Positions 52,388 to 61,117 are shown, numbered from the stretch's first letter. The stretch is 64,000 bases of DNA from Thalassoglobus neptunius (GCF_007859735.1 NZ_SIHI01000011.1:32904-96903); one strand, 5' to 3'. Made by a program: numbers and translations. Notes: generated by a model not told the origin, from the letters alone.

Positions 52388-53167
52388 ATGGTCACGGGTA
52401 GGCATCAAAGTCATCAGGTCGCCATTGAGGAAGACAGACGGGAGTTTGGTGAACTCTGCAAAGTGGTGTATCCGCAAGATCGAGACGGAGCACAGTCATT
52501 TTTCGATCGAATTGAACCGAATCCGAAGTTCAAAAAGGTCGACTCAGACGTGGAGTGTCTGTCAAAACAGCATGCCCAGCGCGGCCCTCGAGATTTTGAA
52601 TTGTTCTTTGGAATTCGGGAACCTCGACATCATTCTGAGAAGCTCTTGAAAGATTTCTATTTCAACCAGATCGATCGTCAGTCATTCGAGCTGAAGACGC
52701 GAGAGTTCTCGGAGCTACCGCTCACAATTGAGAAATATCAGTGTCTGGTCGAAGACAGGGAAGATGTCATTGCACACTATTCAAAATTCCTTTGCCTGAT
52801 TGGACCTGCTTATCATCGCGGAGAAGATGAGACCAATCCGGAGCTGGAGACTCTGGCCAGCTACCATGCTCGTGAATTAAGACGAGAGTGTTCTTTTTTT
52901 CGTCAAGAGCTCGAAGTTTTTCAACTTCAGATCTCAGAGTTGCGACATGATATCCGGCAGACTTGGATTGAAGTTGGAGACTTCAAGGCTAACACGGTTT
53001 CTTCAGTTATTCACAAGGTGATGTATTACACATCCAAGTTGTGGTTTGAGTACAGAGAGATTGCCAGAGGAGCCAAACAGATGAACGCTACCTCTATGCA
53101 ACGACAGCAACGAGACTATTCTGGGAGTCGATGGGAGAAAAACTCCCGAAGCCGCAGGACCTCATAG
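52388..53167 (+). CDS. Hypothetical phage protein
   Basis: A 259-aa, mostly helical and charged protein of unknown family (HARELRRECSFFRQELEVFQ, ISELRHDIRQTWIEVGDF). ATG 52388 has AGGAG upstream. Its 3' end overlaps the next gene by 37 bp, so they are coupled. First rightward gene of the prophage-like element. The A/T-richer composition differs from the genes after 55 kb. Confidence 0.6.
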   Translation: MVTGRHQSHQVAIEEDRREFGELCKVVYPQDRDGAQSFFDRIEPNPKFKKVDSDVECLSKQHAQRGPRDFELFFGIREPRHHSEKLLKDFYFNQIDRQSFELKTREFSELPLTIEKYQCLVEDREDVIAHYSKFLCLIGPAYHRGEDETNPELETLASYHARELRRECSFFRQELEVFQLQISELRHDIRQTWIEVGDFKANTVSSVIHKVMYYTSKLWFEYREIARGAKQMNATSMQRQQRDYSGSRWEKNSRSRRTS

Positions 53168-53832
53168 AGCGACTTTACGAGGAACAAACCATCGTCCGTG
53201 TGGGACTGCGTCGACAGCAAGCGCCAGTCGGTTCGCCTCACATTGTTGTCGCCGACGCGGCTATGAGCACACAGAAGCATAGCGAACTTCAAGTAGACAT
53301 TGCGATGTCGAATGAGGCGCGAATCGAAGAGACGTGCACTAATCTTGATGGCTCCACGCAGATGGACGATCGGCAGTGTAATTCTAGTCAGAGGCAAAAG
53401 CCTGATTTGGCAAAATGGGCCGTGGGACAAGAGACAACGGGGAGGTGGTGGCTGTTCAGGTTTCAGAACAATCGCTGGATGCAATATCAAATTGTTGCAA
53501 TCCCATCCGGTCATGCAGAGGTTTTGCTGACGCTTCTGGCCAAAAATGGTGGGGCGATTTCTAGAGAGGATGCTGACCAAGCGTTATCGCGACATGATCC
53601 GGTCCGAACACTCGTTAAGAGACCCCGTCGAATCACCGATGCTCTGTCGAAAATCAAGACGCCCATTCGCGAATCGATTGCACGTTCTGGAAAGTACGCT
53701 CTCGACGACGTCCTTTGTCCTATTCAACATGTTGCACCTGGATGGGTCGCACTCATTCAGATCGGATATGCCGTCGAGAATGATGATCAGAAGTTAGAGT
53801 TCAAGACAACTACCGATCTGCAGGGTGGCTGA
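53131..53832 (+). CDS. Hypothetical protein with winged-helix-like segment
   Basis: A 233-aa protein of unknown family, overlapping the upstream gene by 37 bp. The middle (TTGRWWLFRFQNNRWMQYQI) is beta-rich. The following segment (AEVLLTLLAKNGGAISREDA, VKRPRRITDALSKIKTPIRE) looks like a winged helix as found in transcription-regulator C-terminal domains. May be a phage regulator. Inference only. Confidence 0.58.
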   Translation: MGEKLPKPQDLIERLYEEQTIVRVGLRRQQAPVGSPHIVVADAAMSTQKHSELQVDIAMSNEARIEETCTNLDGSTQMDDRQCNSSQRQKPDLAKWAVGQETTGRWWLFRFQNNRWMQYQIVAIPSGHAEVLLTLLAKNGGAISREDADQALSRHDPVRTLVKRPRRITDALSKIKTPIRESIARSGKYALDDVLCPIQHVAPGWVALIQIGYAVENDDQKLEFKTTTDLQGG

Positions 53833-54056
53833 GTTTGCGGGTGTTTGAGTTGCTCGGTTGCTGGTTGGTGACGAATTTCTTCAAAGTCTTCAAAATCATA
53901 ACTGTATTGTAATTAAGGAGTTTTGGTGGTCAGCCTCGTGTAAGTGTTTTCAAAAGTGATTCTGAGCAACCCTCAGCAACCTGCGAGCAACCCTTTCTTT
54001 TGTAGATGGTTCGAAGAGGTCGGACCAAATATTTACAGGAGTTTGGAGAGCTGCAG

Positions 54057-54617
54057 ATGGAATGGAGATTGACCGATCTTGGAGAAGAACTAACTGAGGG
54101 GTTCGCTGGCAGATTCATCCAACGCAAGGCTCAACAGATCAGTCGTAGTCTGCGGCTCAATGCTCATGATCGCGACGATCTGGAGCAATCGATCCGGTTG
54201 GAGCTCTGGCGACGTTCGGCGTCTTTTGATCCGGAACGTGGTAACTGGCAAGCCTTCGTTAGGAGGGCGGTCGAGAGACTGGCGGCAACAGAGTACCGCA
54301 AAAGACGAGACGCTCCCACTCAGCTTTCGTTGTCTCTGGAGATCAATGGTGAGCAGGCTCTGGAAGCTCTCGTCGGTGAAGAGGATCTCGATCGTCGTGT
54401 CGGGAGAAGGGCTGATTCACAGGGACGGAGTCAGCTGAGTCAAGATCTCCAATCTCTGCTGAATCAGTTGGACCTCGATAGCCAAGTTATTGCAGAACTG
54501 TTGCAGCGGCTGAGTGTTTCCGAAGTGGCGCGGCAACTCCGAATGCCCCGTTCGACGCTCGTCGATCGGATTCACAAACTTCGTCGCCCGCTGCAGACAC
54601 TGGGGCCGAACAAATGA
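54057..54617 (+). CDS. Sigma-70 family (ECF-like) sigma factor
   Basis: A 186-aa protein. A region 2-like segment (DDLEQSIRLELWRRSASFDP, GNWQAFVRRAVERLAATEYR) is followed by a region 4-like HTH (LSVSEVARQLRMPRSTLVDRIHKLR). This gives the two-domain ECF layout. ATG 54057 with GGAGAG upstream is preferred to the frame start at 54006. Located early in the prophage, it may redirect host RNA polymerase to later phage genes. Confidence 0.75.
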   Translation: MEWRLTDLGEELTEGFAGRFIQRKAQQISRSLRLNAHDRDDLEQSIRLELWRRSASFDPERGNWQAFVRRAVERLAATEYRKRRDAPTQLSLSLEINGEQALEALVGEEDLDRRVGRRADSQGRSQLSQDLQSLLNQLDLDSQVIAELLQRLSVSEVARQLRMPRSTLVDRIHKLRRPLQTLGPNK

Positions 54618-54696
54618 CCGGAATTCACCGTGAAAGTTTGAATTCTCTCAGTACTTAATAGTCATGGGAAATTCACTCTAACGAGAGAGGTGGAGA

Positions 54697-55023
54697 GTGG
54701 CTGCGCATTGCTACATGTTCTCACCGAAGATCGAGATGGCCGAGGTGGAAGCCTCACTTCTGCTCAGCGTTTGGGCTGTGGAGTCTTTGCATGGAGAAAG
54801 TCGAGTCCGTTTAGAGAGCCGTTACCAAGTCGATGACGATCAGCGGACTGTAACGATTGACGCCCGGAGTGACGTGGGTCGGGATCTGAACCGGATCTTC
54901 GTCGGCTTTCTGCATCGGGAGTTCAGCCCAATGATGTTCGAAGTTCGACCAGTTGCTGGGGACGATGTGTCAGGCCTTGCCTGGAAATCGATCCCTGAAC
55001 TGGAACCTCAACCCGCGTTTTAA
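54697..55023 (+). CDS. Hypothetical protein upstream of primase
   Basis: A 108-aa protein beginning at GTG 54697. The middle (RTVTIDARSDVGRDLNRIFV, GFLHREFSP) suggests a compact alpha/beta fold. No family recognised. It lies 17 bp before the primase start and is probably co-transcribed with it. Confidence 0.6.
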   Translation: MAAHCYMFSPKIEMAEVEASLLLSVWAVESLHGESRVRLESRYQVDDDQRTVTIDARSDVGRDLNRIFVGFLHREFSPMMFEVRPVAGDDVSGLAWKSIPELEPQPAF

Positions 55024-55040
55024 GCCAAGGAGAAGTTTGT

Positions 55041-56141
55041 ATGGTTGCGCATGTGTACTCAGGTTATGAGCGGGTAACTGCCGAGCGGTGTTGTCCTGTC
55101 TGTCGAAAACCGGACTGGTGTCTGGTATCGCGGGATGGTGGGGCGGCGATCTGTCCGCGTGTCTCGGAGGGAGCGGTCAAGGACCTCGGAGAAGCGGGAT
55201 ACCTGCATCTGCTGAGCGAACAACCAGATCGATGGAGTTGGGAAGCACGTACTGCTGCACCACCACAGGCTCACCATCAACCAGAAAAAACTCAGACCCC
55301 CAACCGTCTCCCCGAGACGCTGGCTCAGTTTGCGAAGTTCGCCGAGTTGGGACTTCCGGAACTGGCAGAACAGCTGGGGCTGAGCATCGAAGTCCTGCGT
55401 CGACTGAACGTCGGCTATTGCAAGTACGAACGCTGCTGGTCGTTCCCCGAGCGAGATGGGAGTGGGACCGTCATCGGACTGCAGAAGCGTTATCCCAGTG
55501 GCGAAAAACGTCGACTGACCGGGACCCGTGCCGGATTGACGTTCGCCGATGACTGGGATACCGGTTCCGGTCCGTTGCTGCTGGTCGAAGGAGCATCGGA
55601 TGTGGCTTCAGCGATGCTGCTGGGACTGTCGGTGATCGGTCGACCGAGTAACCGGGGTGGTGTCAAGTTTCTCGGAGAGATGCTCAGTACGTTCGCCCAA
55701 CATCGCGAGATTCTGGTGGTCGGTGAACGGGATCAAAAACCTTCCGGTCTGTGGCCGGGGAAGGACGGCGCGATCTCCACGGCCACAAAACTGGCCAAAC
55801 TGCTGCAACGTCCGGTCGGCTGGAGTCTGCCTCCCGATGGATGTAAAGACCTGCGGGAATGGCTCCAGCAGCATGGAGGTGATCAACCGCTGCGGATGCA
55901 ACATCTGTTTCTGCAGGGGCTGCACATTGAGCAGATCACACCTCCGCCGATGCAGCGGTTGGATGTGGGTTCCCGACCGGTGATCAACGACGACCAGTAC
56001 CGCAAGTTGATGGTGCAGGTCAGAACTCGCTCGCTTGATCGACCGGGAATCTATCTCGATCGCAGCGGAACCGGACACGGCAAGTCGACGGTCGACTTCG
56101 AGGTGATCGTGAGCATGATCTCACCGGAGGAATCGTTCTGA
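55041..56141 (+). CDS. TOPRIM primase ending in a helicase Walker A segment
   Basis: A 366-aa protein. An N-terminal zinc site (CCPVCRKPDWC...CPR) precedes a TOPRIM-type fold: LLLVEGASDVASAML with catalytic Glu, and ILVVGERDQK in place of the DxD. The last 35 residues contain LDRSGTGHGKST, a P-loop, and then stop, overlapping the next ATG (TGATG). The rest of the helicase motifs are in the following frames. The primase-helicase therefore appears to be split between genes. AAGGAG precedes ATG 55041. Confidence 0.8.
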   Translation: MVAHVYSGYERVTAERCCPVCRKPDWCLVSRDGGAAICPRVSEGAVKDLGEAGYLHLLSEQPDRWSWEARTAAPPQAHHQPEKTQTPNRLPETLAQFAKFAELGLPELAEQLGLSIEVLRRLNVGYCKYERCWSFPERDGSGTVIGLQKRYPSGEKRRLTGTRAGLTFADDWDTGSGPLLLVEGASDVASAMLLGLSVIGRPSNRGGVKFLGEMLSTFAQHREILVVGERDQKPSGLWPGKDGAISTATKLAKLLQRPVGWSLPPDGCKDLREWLQQHGGDQPLRMQHLFLQGLHIEQITPPPMQRLDVGSRPVINDDQYRKLMVQVRTRSLDRPGIYLDRSGTGHGKSTVDFEVIVSMISPEESF

Positions 56142-56899
56142 TGCAGTCGCTGCTGGTCTATCCGACGCACGCCAACTTGCAGGAAGAGCTGGAGCGCTAC
56201 CAGTCCGCCGGGATCGATGCGGAGATCTATCCGCCTCGAAAGACGGAGGCGACCGAACAGTTCTCGCAGAACTGCTGGAATCTCGAAGCGGATCGCGCGG
56301 AAGCGGTGGGGTTCCCGGTCGCGACGACCGTCTGTTTCGGCTGTCCGGCACGCCAGCAATGTCTGGAGCAGGGCTATCTGGGCCAACTGATCGTGGCCCG
56401 CGAATCGACGGTGGCACTGGCGACGCATGCCCGGCTGAAGTTCAACGGGTTCAAGGAACTCGTCCAGGACCGAAGTTACCTCTCAATCCACGAAGATCCG
56501 ATCGAACTGCTTCGGCCAACCTGCTCTCTAAGTCCACAGGATCTGCTTCTGGTACATGGCCACATGCTGAACCTGCTGAGTGATCCCAAGTGGCTCGACT
56601 GGTTCGGTGAAAGCACGAAGAAAGATGCGGATGGTAATGAGGTGGAAGACCCCGCCAAACAGCTGCGGCGTGAACGGTTGTGGGAAGCGACCGAGGCGTT
56701 GTGTGTGCTCCTCGATGACCTGACAAAGTCGGTGGAACAGGCGGAGAGTTCGCAACCGTGGCGGTCACCCGTCGTGATTGATTTACCACAGGGGTTCCCG
56801 TTGTTCCTGTGGTGGAGTTCAAAGGTTCAGCGATTAGACCAGACCTCAAAGACTCCCCCTGGCGGTTCCTGCTGTCAGCGCTGGAAGGCGCACTGGTGA
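56141..56899 (+). CDS. Helicase, N-terminal part of a frameshifted gene
   Basis: A 252-aa frame continuing the helicase after the P-loop of the primase: LLVYPTHANLQEEL (motif Ia-like), a Cys cluster CFGCPARQQC that recalls iron-sulfur or zinc-containing helicases, and YLSIHEDPIELL as a DExx-like motif. Homology ends after VVIDLPQG. The last about 35 residues are in a shifted frame. The continuation is in the 56809-58029 frame. One more G in the G4 run at 56791-56794 would restore the reading. Confidence 0.75.
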   Translation: MQSLLVYPTHANLQEELERYQSAGIDAEIYPPRKTEATEQFSQNCWNLEADRAEAVGFPVATTVCFGCPARQQCLEQGYLGQLIVARESTVALATHARLKFNGFKELVQDRSYLSIHEDPIELLRPTCSLSPQDLLLVHGHMLNLLSDPKWLDWFGESTKKDADGNEVEDPAKQLRRERLWEATEALCVLLDDLTKSVEQAESSQPWRSPVVIDLPQGFPLFLWWSSKVQRLDQTSKTPPGGSCCQRWKAHW

Positions 56900-58029
56900 A
56901 CAGCACGATTCTGGTGACACCCCGGAATGTTCCGGGGATGGCACAAGGGACGAAGACGCTGGTCAAGTCGGTGATCGGAGTCCGGGAGAATGTTCCTCCC
57001 TCAGGAATCACGGTCTGGTTCAACGACGCGACGTTGACCGCGGAGCGACTGACATCGATCGTGAAACGACCGGTGATCGACGGGACTCCCGAGGGTCGGA
57101 TGCGGCAGCGGAAACAGTCGCGGCAGTACGTGCGGGATGTGACCCGACAGACGAGCCGTGATCGGGCTCGTGCAATTCTGCGCGGGTTGCTGGCAGAGTA
57201 CCAGGATCATCCACGTGTCGGGTTGATCACGCATCGTCCGTTGCTGTCGGTGTTGAACGAACTGGGGCCTCCGTTCCAGGACCGGGTTGTGAAGTCGACG
57301 TACTTTGGGTCGGGTGAAGAACGCTCCTCGAATGCCTGGTATCAGGAGTGTGATCTGATTCTGGTGCTCGGCACTCCGCGTGTTCCACCGCAGGCGATCA
57401 AGGACTATCTGGTGCAGGTCGATGAACAGGAAGTGGCCTGTGCGGAATCGGTGTGGGGTGATGTCCTTTGGCAGGCCCTGACCACGAATCGAGAGACCAA
57501 CCACGACGACGACGACATCGGCAGAGATGTCGCTGGTGACGAACACACTGAGACTACGGAAGTGAAGACGTTCTCGGGTCGAGGTTATCACGATCCCCGC
57601 TGGCGTGAGGCGCATCGGGATCTGGTGCGTGCGCAACTGGTGCAGGCGATCGGTCGTGGCCGAACGGTCCTCGAAGACGGGTGCGACGTCGTCGTCGTCT
57701 CAAGCGGGGAGTGCGGACTGACGGTGATCGATGCACCGGTCCCGTACCTGAATGATGCTGCGATGCAGGTCTATCGAGAAGTTCAGCAGCTAACGATGGA
57801 AAACCCTAATAAAGAATCATTAGGAAAAACCATCGTTAGCAGTTCCGAGATCGCTCAGCGACTTGATCTCTCGACCGTTCGTGTTCGGGAACTGCTGCGG
57901 ACCCTGGAATCCTTCTCTCTCGTTCAACGTCACGGCCAGCGCGGTGGCTGGTCGATCGCCGCTCACGATTGTTCTCAACGTCCTGTGATCTCATCCGTGC
58001 AGGAGACAGCCCATGTTCCCTGCCGCTGA
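56809..58029 (+). CDS. Helicase, C-terminal part of a frameshifted gene
   Basis: A 406-aa frame with the second RecA-like helicase half. VGLITHRPLLSVLNELG, the strand LILVLGTPRVPPQAIKDYL, and the motif VI-type arginine finger AQLVQAIGRGRTVL are visible. A C-terminal winged helix follows (SSEIAQRLDLSTVRVRELL). The GTG at 56809 is only the first start in this frame. The natural product should begin in the 56141 frame. Likely the replicative or origin helicase partner of the primase. Confidence 0.75.
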   Translation: MVEFKGSAIRPDLKDSPWRFLLSALEGALVNSTILVTPRNVPGMAQGTKTLVKSVIGVRENVPPSGITVWFNDATLTAERLTSIVKRPVIDGTPEGRMRQRKQSRQYVRDVTRQTSRDRARAILRGLLAEYQDHPRVGLITHRPLLSVLNELGPPFQDRVVKSTYFGSGEERSSNAWYQECDLILVLGTPRVPPQAIKDYLVQVDEQEVACAESVWGDVLWQALTTNRETNHDDDDIGRDVAGDEHTETTEVKTFSGRGYHDPRWREAHRDLVRAQLVQAIGRGRTVLEDGCDVVVVSSGECGLTVIDAPVPYLNDAAMQVYREVQQLTMENPNKESLGKTIVSSSEIAQRLDLSTVRVRELLRTLESFSLVQRHGQRGGWSIAAHDCSQRPVISSVQETAHVPCR

Positions 58030-58070
58030 TGGTCTGCATGACAACTGTTCACGTTCCACAAGGAGAGACG

Positions 58071-58217
58071 ATGACTCAACCGATTCCATCCAAATTGATG
58101 ACAGAACGCCGTGGGTACTGGGAACGCATTGTGGTCCCGACGGCCGCTGCACTCGAGGGCTTTGCGTGGCGGGTCGCCTGGTTCGCCCTGCTGGTCAAAC
58201 TGCTGTTCTTCTGCTGA
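58071..58217 (+). CDS. Small membrane protein (48 aa)
   Basis: A 48-aa protein with a charged N-terminus and one hydrophobic C-terminal segment (GFAWRVAWFALLVKLLFFC). ATG 58071 follows a strong AAGGAG. It lies 41 bp after the helicase and 33 bp before the methyltransferase. Function unknown. A holin-like role is possible only from size and hydrophobicity. Confidence 0.55.
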   Translation: MTQPIPSKLMTERRGYWERIVVPTAAALEGFAWRVAWFALLVKLLFFC

Positions 58218-58250
58218 GTTCCCTGCATCCTGCCAAGCAAGAGGTTTTGT

Positions 58251-60410
58251 ATGTCCACTGCCGTTGAAGCTTCACTGACGATTGAACAGCGACCGCTCAC
58301 CGCGATCACACCTTATGAGCAGAACCCGCGGATCAACGCGAGTGCGGTGGAAGCGGTGGCTCGTTCGATCAAGGAGTTCGGGTTCCGACAACCGATTGTG
58401 GTTGATGAACAGGGAGTGATCATCGTCGGTCACACTCGATACAAAGCTGCCCAACATCTCAAACTCGATACTGTCCCGGTCCATGTGGCGGATGGACTGA
58501 GTGAAGCGCAGATCAAAGCGTATCGGATCGCCGACAACCAGACTGCCACGATCGCGGAATGGGACTTCGATCTGCTCCCGCTGGAACTGACAGCGCTTTC
58601 GGAACTGGAGTTCGATCTCGACCTGCTGGGGTTGACGGCGGGGGAACTGCAGGAACTGCTTGCTCCTCCCGCAACGACAGGCGAGACCGATCCGGACGAT
58701 GTTCCCGAACCTCCCGATGAAGCCACTACACAACCGGGGGACCTGTGGCAGCTCGGTCGTCATCGACTGTTGTGTGGGGACTCTTCCAGCCCGCAAGACC
58801 TCGATCGACTGCTGGACGGGAACCCGATTCATCTGGTGAACATGGACCCGCCGTACAACGTGAAAGTGGAACCCCGCAGCAACAATGCAATCGCTGCCGG
58901 GCTGAGCTCGTTCGAAGGGGCCAAGCATCATCAGCAACTCGACGTGGAGCGGCATCCCTCCAAATCGAAGCCGACGGGAAAGAAGTTGCGGGCCAAAGAT
59001 CGTCCGCTGGCGAACGACTTCGTGACCGATGAAGAGTTCGATCGACTGCTCGATGCCTGGTTCGGAAACGCAGCGCGAGTGCTGGAGCCAGGCCGGGCGT
59101 TTTACATCTGGGGCGGGTATGCCAACTGCGCCAACTATCCTCCGTACCTGAAGCAGCACGACTTGTACTTCTCACAGGCGATCATCTGGGACAAGCAGCA
59201 CCCGGTATTGACCCGTAAAGACTTCATGGGGGCGCACGAGTGGTGCCAACCTCCGGAGACAACGGTGCTCACCCCAGCCGGAACATCGCGGCTCGGTGCA
59301 CTCAGCGATGGAGATGCGGTTGTCAGCTTCACAACCCAGGATTCGACTCTGGTCGGTTTGCGGGAAGGACATTCCATTGACGTGGGGCATCGGCAGTATC
59401 ATGGACCGCTGTATGGTGTCACCGTCGATCACAAGCAGACTTGGTGCACTGATGGGCATCTCTGGACCATCCGATTGAGCGACGATTACGCGCGGAAGTG
59501 GTGTGTCTACCTGATGCGTCGCGGTGACTGGTGGCGTGTGGGTGTGACCAAGATGCGGACCACATGGGGATTTGGGTTGAAGGGACGACTTTGCTCTGAA
59601 AATGGTGACGAAGGCTGGATTCTGAGTCTCCATGATTCGCATGCGGATGCCCGGATCTCAGAGCAGTTCGTGTCGGTTCAGTACGGAATTCCTCAGACCT
59701 GCTGGAAAGAAAGTCCTCAGGCACAGCGGCGACAACGGTCTCACGTTGAGGAACTCTATCAACGGCTCGATCTGGTTCAACTGGAGCGTTCGGCGTGTGC
59801 TGCGCTGCAGGCTCATCACCGCTCCCGGATCTACCCGTTCGTCAGGAATCAGCGGACAAGAGCAAAGCTGGGATCCCGCCAGTCGACTCAGATCCGGTCC
59901 TGCAACTTGCTTCCGGAGATCATGGAGATTCCGATTCCGACGCGCGGGGTGGAGACCCGCTGGACTCCAATTCGAGCCATTGATGTGCAGTTGTATCAGG
60001 GGCCTGTCTATTCACTCGGTGTGTCGAACCATCAGCATTATGTTGCGGACGGGATGGTGACTCACAATTGTTTTTACGGGTGGAGAACCGGAGCCGGACA
60101 CCAGTTCTACGGACCAAACAACGCCACCGATCTGTGGCACGTCAAGAAGGTCAATCCGCAGAGCATGGTGCATCTCACTGAGAAACCGGTCGAACTGGCA
60201 GTGCGGGCGATTGAGTACTCGTCGAAGAAGGGAGAACATGTTCTCGACCTGTTCGGAGGGAGTGGTTCGACACTGATGGGCTGTGAACAGTCGGGACGTA
60301 CTGCGTTTCTGATGGAGCTTGATCCGTTGTACTGCGATGTGATCGTGCAGCGGTGGGAAGCGTTCACCGGGAACAAGGCGGAACGGGTGACGGGGGAGGT
60401 GGGTGGATGA
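58251..60410 (+). CDS. ParB-like/beta-class DNA methyltransferase interrupted by an intein
   Basis: A 719-aa precursor. Residues about 14-110 are a ParB-like domain (IVVGHTRYKAAQHL, AYRIADNQ). The methyltransferase has catalytic DPPY at 199-202 and, after the target region, the SAM motif DLFGGSGST near 666, the order of beta-class N4/N6 enzymes. An intein occupies residues 332-606, between HEW and CFYGWRTGAGHQF, both conserved extein stretches. After splicing the enzyme would have 444 residues. Phages use such enzymes to protect their DNA. Start ATG 58251. Confidence 0.9.
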   Translation: MSTAVEASLTIEQRPLTAITPYEQNPRINASAVEAVARSIKEFGFRQPIVVDEQGVIIVGHTRYKAAQHLKLDTVPVHVADGLSEAQIKAYRIADNQTATIAEWDFDLLPLELTALSELEFDLDLLGLTAGELQELLAPPATTGETDPDDVPEPPDEATTQPGDLWQLGRHRLLCGDSSSPQDLDRLLDGNPIHLVNMDPPYNVKVEPRSNNAIAAGLSSFEGAKHHQQLDVERHPSKSKPTGKKLRAKDRPLANDFVTDEEFDRLLDAWFGNAARVLEPGRAFYIWGGYANCANYPPYLKQHDLYFSQAIIWDKQHPVLTRKDFMGAHEWCQPPETTVLTPAGTSRLGALSDGDAVVSFTTQDSTLVGLREGHSIDVGHRQYHGPLYGVTVDHKQTWCTDGHLWTIRLSDDYARKWCVYLMRRGDWWRVGVTKMRTTWGFGLKGRLCSENGDEGWILSLHDSHADARISEQFVSVQYGIPQTCWKESPQAQRRQRSHVEELYQRLDLVQLERSACAALQAHHRSRIYPFVRNQRTRAKLGSRQSTQIRSCNLLPEIMEIPIPTRGVETRWTPIRAIDVQLYQGPVYSLGVSNHQHYVADGMVTHNCFYGWRTGAGHQFYGPNNATDLWHVKKVNPQSMVHLTEKPVELAVRAIEYSSKKGEHVLDLFGGSGSTLMGCEQSGRTAFLMELDPLYCDVIVQRWEAFTGNKAERVTGEVGG
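59244..60068 (+). other. Intein (275 aa) with GIY-YIG-like insert
   Basis: Block A begins with Cys1: CQPPETTVLTPAGTSRLGAL then GDAVVSF. The C-terminal end reads SNHQHYVADGMVTHN followed by extein Cys, the canonical His-Asn-Cys junction. Between them, CVYLMRRGDWWRVGVTKM and GLKGRL...ISEQFVSVQYGIP resemble a GIY-YIG nuclease layout rather than the usual LAGLIDADG. The insert replaces nothing in the methyltransferase, since flanking residues join to a continuous conserved motif. Splicing residues all appear intact. Confidence 0.88.
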
Positions 60411-60487
60411 ACGAACTCTGCAACCGTTCGTACGACGTTGGACCGTGTAGGTTCTACTCCCCGATCTTACGTTGTGACACCACCAAC

Positions 60488-60521
60488 AAAAAAACGCCCG
60501 CACGTGATCAACGTGGGGCGT
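60488..60521 (-). terminator. Rho-independent terminator of the leftward HARE-HTH operon
   Basis: Leftward, ACGCCCCACGT-TGATC-ACGTGCGGGCGT forms a long stem with a bulge and is followed by seven Ts (60494-60488). It ends transcripts of the 61117-60542 genes and may also stop the convergent methyltransferase transcript. Confidence 0.8.
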
Positions 60522-60541
60522 GGGTGCGTACAGGGTGGTGG

Positions 60542-60724
60542 TCAGCGAGGTTCCGGTGGCTCCTGATCAACAACGGGTTCAAGTCGATCGGCGATCGACA
60601 GCAGGACTTCGACGAGGTCGTGGGCGTCGATGTGTGTGGAACGTTCGCCGTTCTCAATCCGCAGTTGAACGATGGATGTCACCGCGTGAATCGCCTCAAT
60701 CAGTTGGTGTGTGGAGTCGGTCAT
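60542..60724 (-). CDS. Small hypothetical helical protein
   Basis: A 60-aa protein, predicted helical (THQLIEAIHAVTSIVQLRIE, DLVEVLLSIADRLEP), three bases downstream of the HARE-HTH gene on the same strand and followed by a strong terminator. No family recognised. The operon arrangement supports a real gene. Confidence 0.6.
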   Translation of the reverse strand: MTDSTHQLIEAIHAVTSIVQLRIENGERSTHIDAHDLVEVLLSIADRLEPVVDQEPPEPR

Positions 60725-60727
60725 CGG

Positions 60728-61117
60728 TTATTCCCCGTTCTGTGCCAGCGCGAACAGTCCCTTATCGACCTTCGAGAACCGGGAGGCCTCGCCCTTGCCG
60801 TTGATCTCACGAACCAGCGCTGCGTAGAGCGTGGCGTGCGGGGTTTTTCCATTGGGACTCGTCCAGAGCTTTTGCTGGGCCAACTGTTCGATGAGCTGTT
60901 TGGAGGTCAACGGTTCGCTCGCGTTGCCGAGGACTACCGCCGCCGCGTCGAGCATCGAGAGCTTCTTCTTCGCGGGTGGCTTGGCCTTCGTCGGCTTCGT
61001 GTTCGTGTTGCTGGATGGGGGGTCGGAAGTTTGCTTTGGAACAACTTTCTTCCTGGTTGCGGCTTTCTTGTGCGTGGTCGCAGTGGTTTTCTTCGTCGTC
61101 GTTTTTTGAGTCGCCAT
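60728..61117 (-). CDS. Histone H1-like basic protein with HARE-HTH domain
   Basis: A 129-aa protein. Residues 1-50 are Lys/Thr/Ala/Pro-rich (TTKKTTATTHKKAATRKK), like histone H1 tails. Residues about 53-126 match a HARE-HTH winged helix: LSMLDAAAVVLGNASEPLTS, then QLAQQKLWTSPNGKTPHATL and FSKVDKGLFAL. This fold occurs in eukaryotic chromatin factors, RNA polymerase delta and restriction enzymes. It may bind or compact phage DNA. ATG 61117 is preferred over 61180. A long plus-strand frame here is only its shadow. Confidence 0.75.
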   Translation of the reverse strand: MATQKTTTKKTTATTHKKAATRKKVVPKQTSDPPSSNTNTKPTKAKPPAKKKLSMLDAAAVVLGNASEPLTSKQLIEQLAQQKLWTSPNGKTPHATLYAALVREINGKGEASRFSKVDKGLFALAQNGE

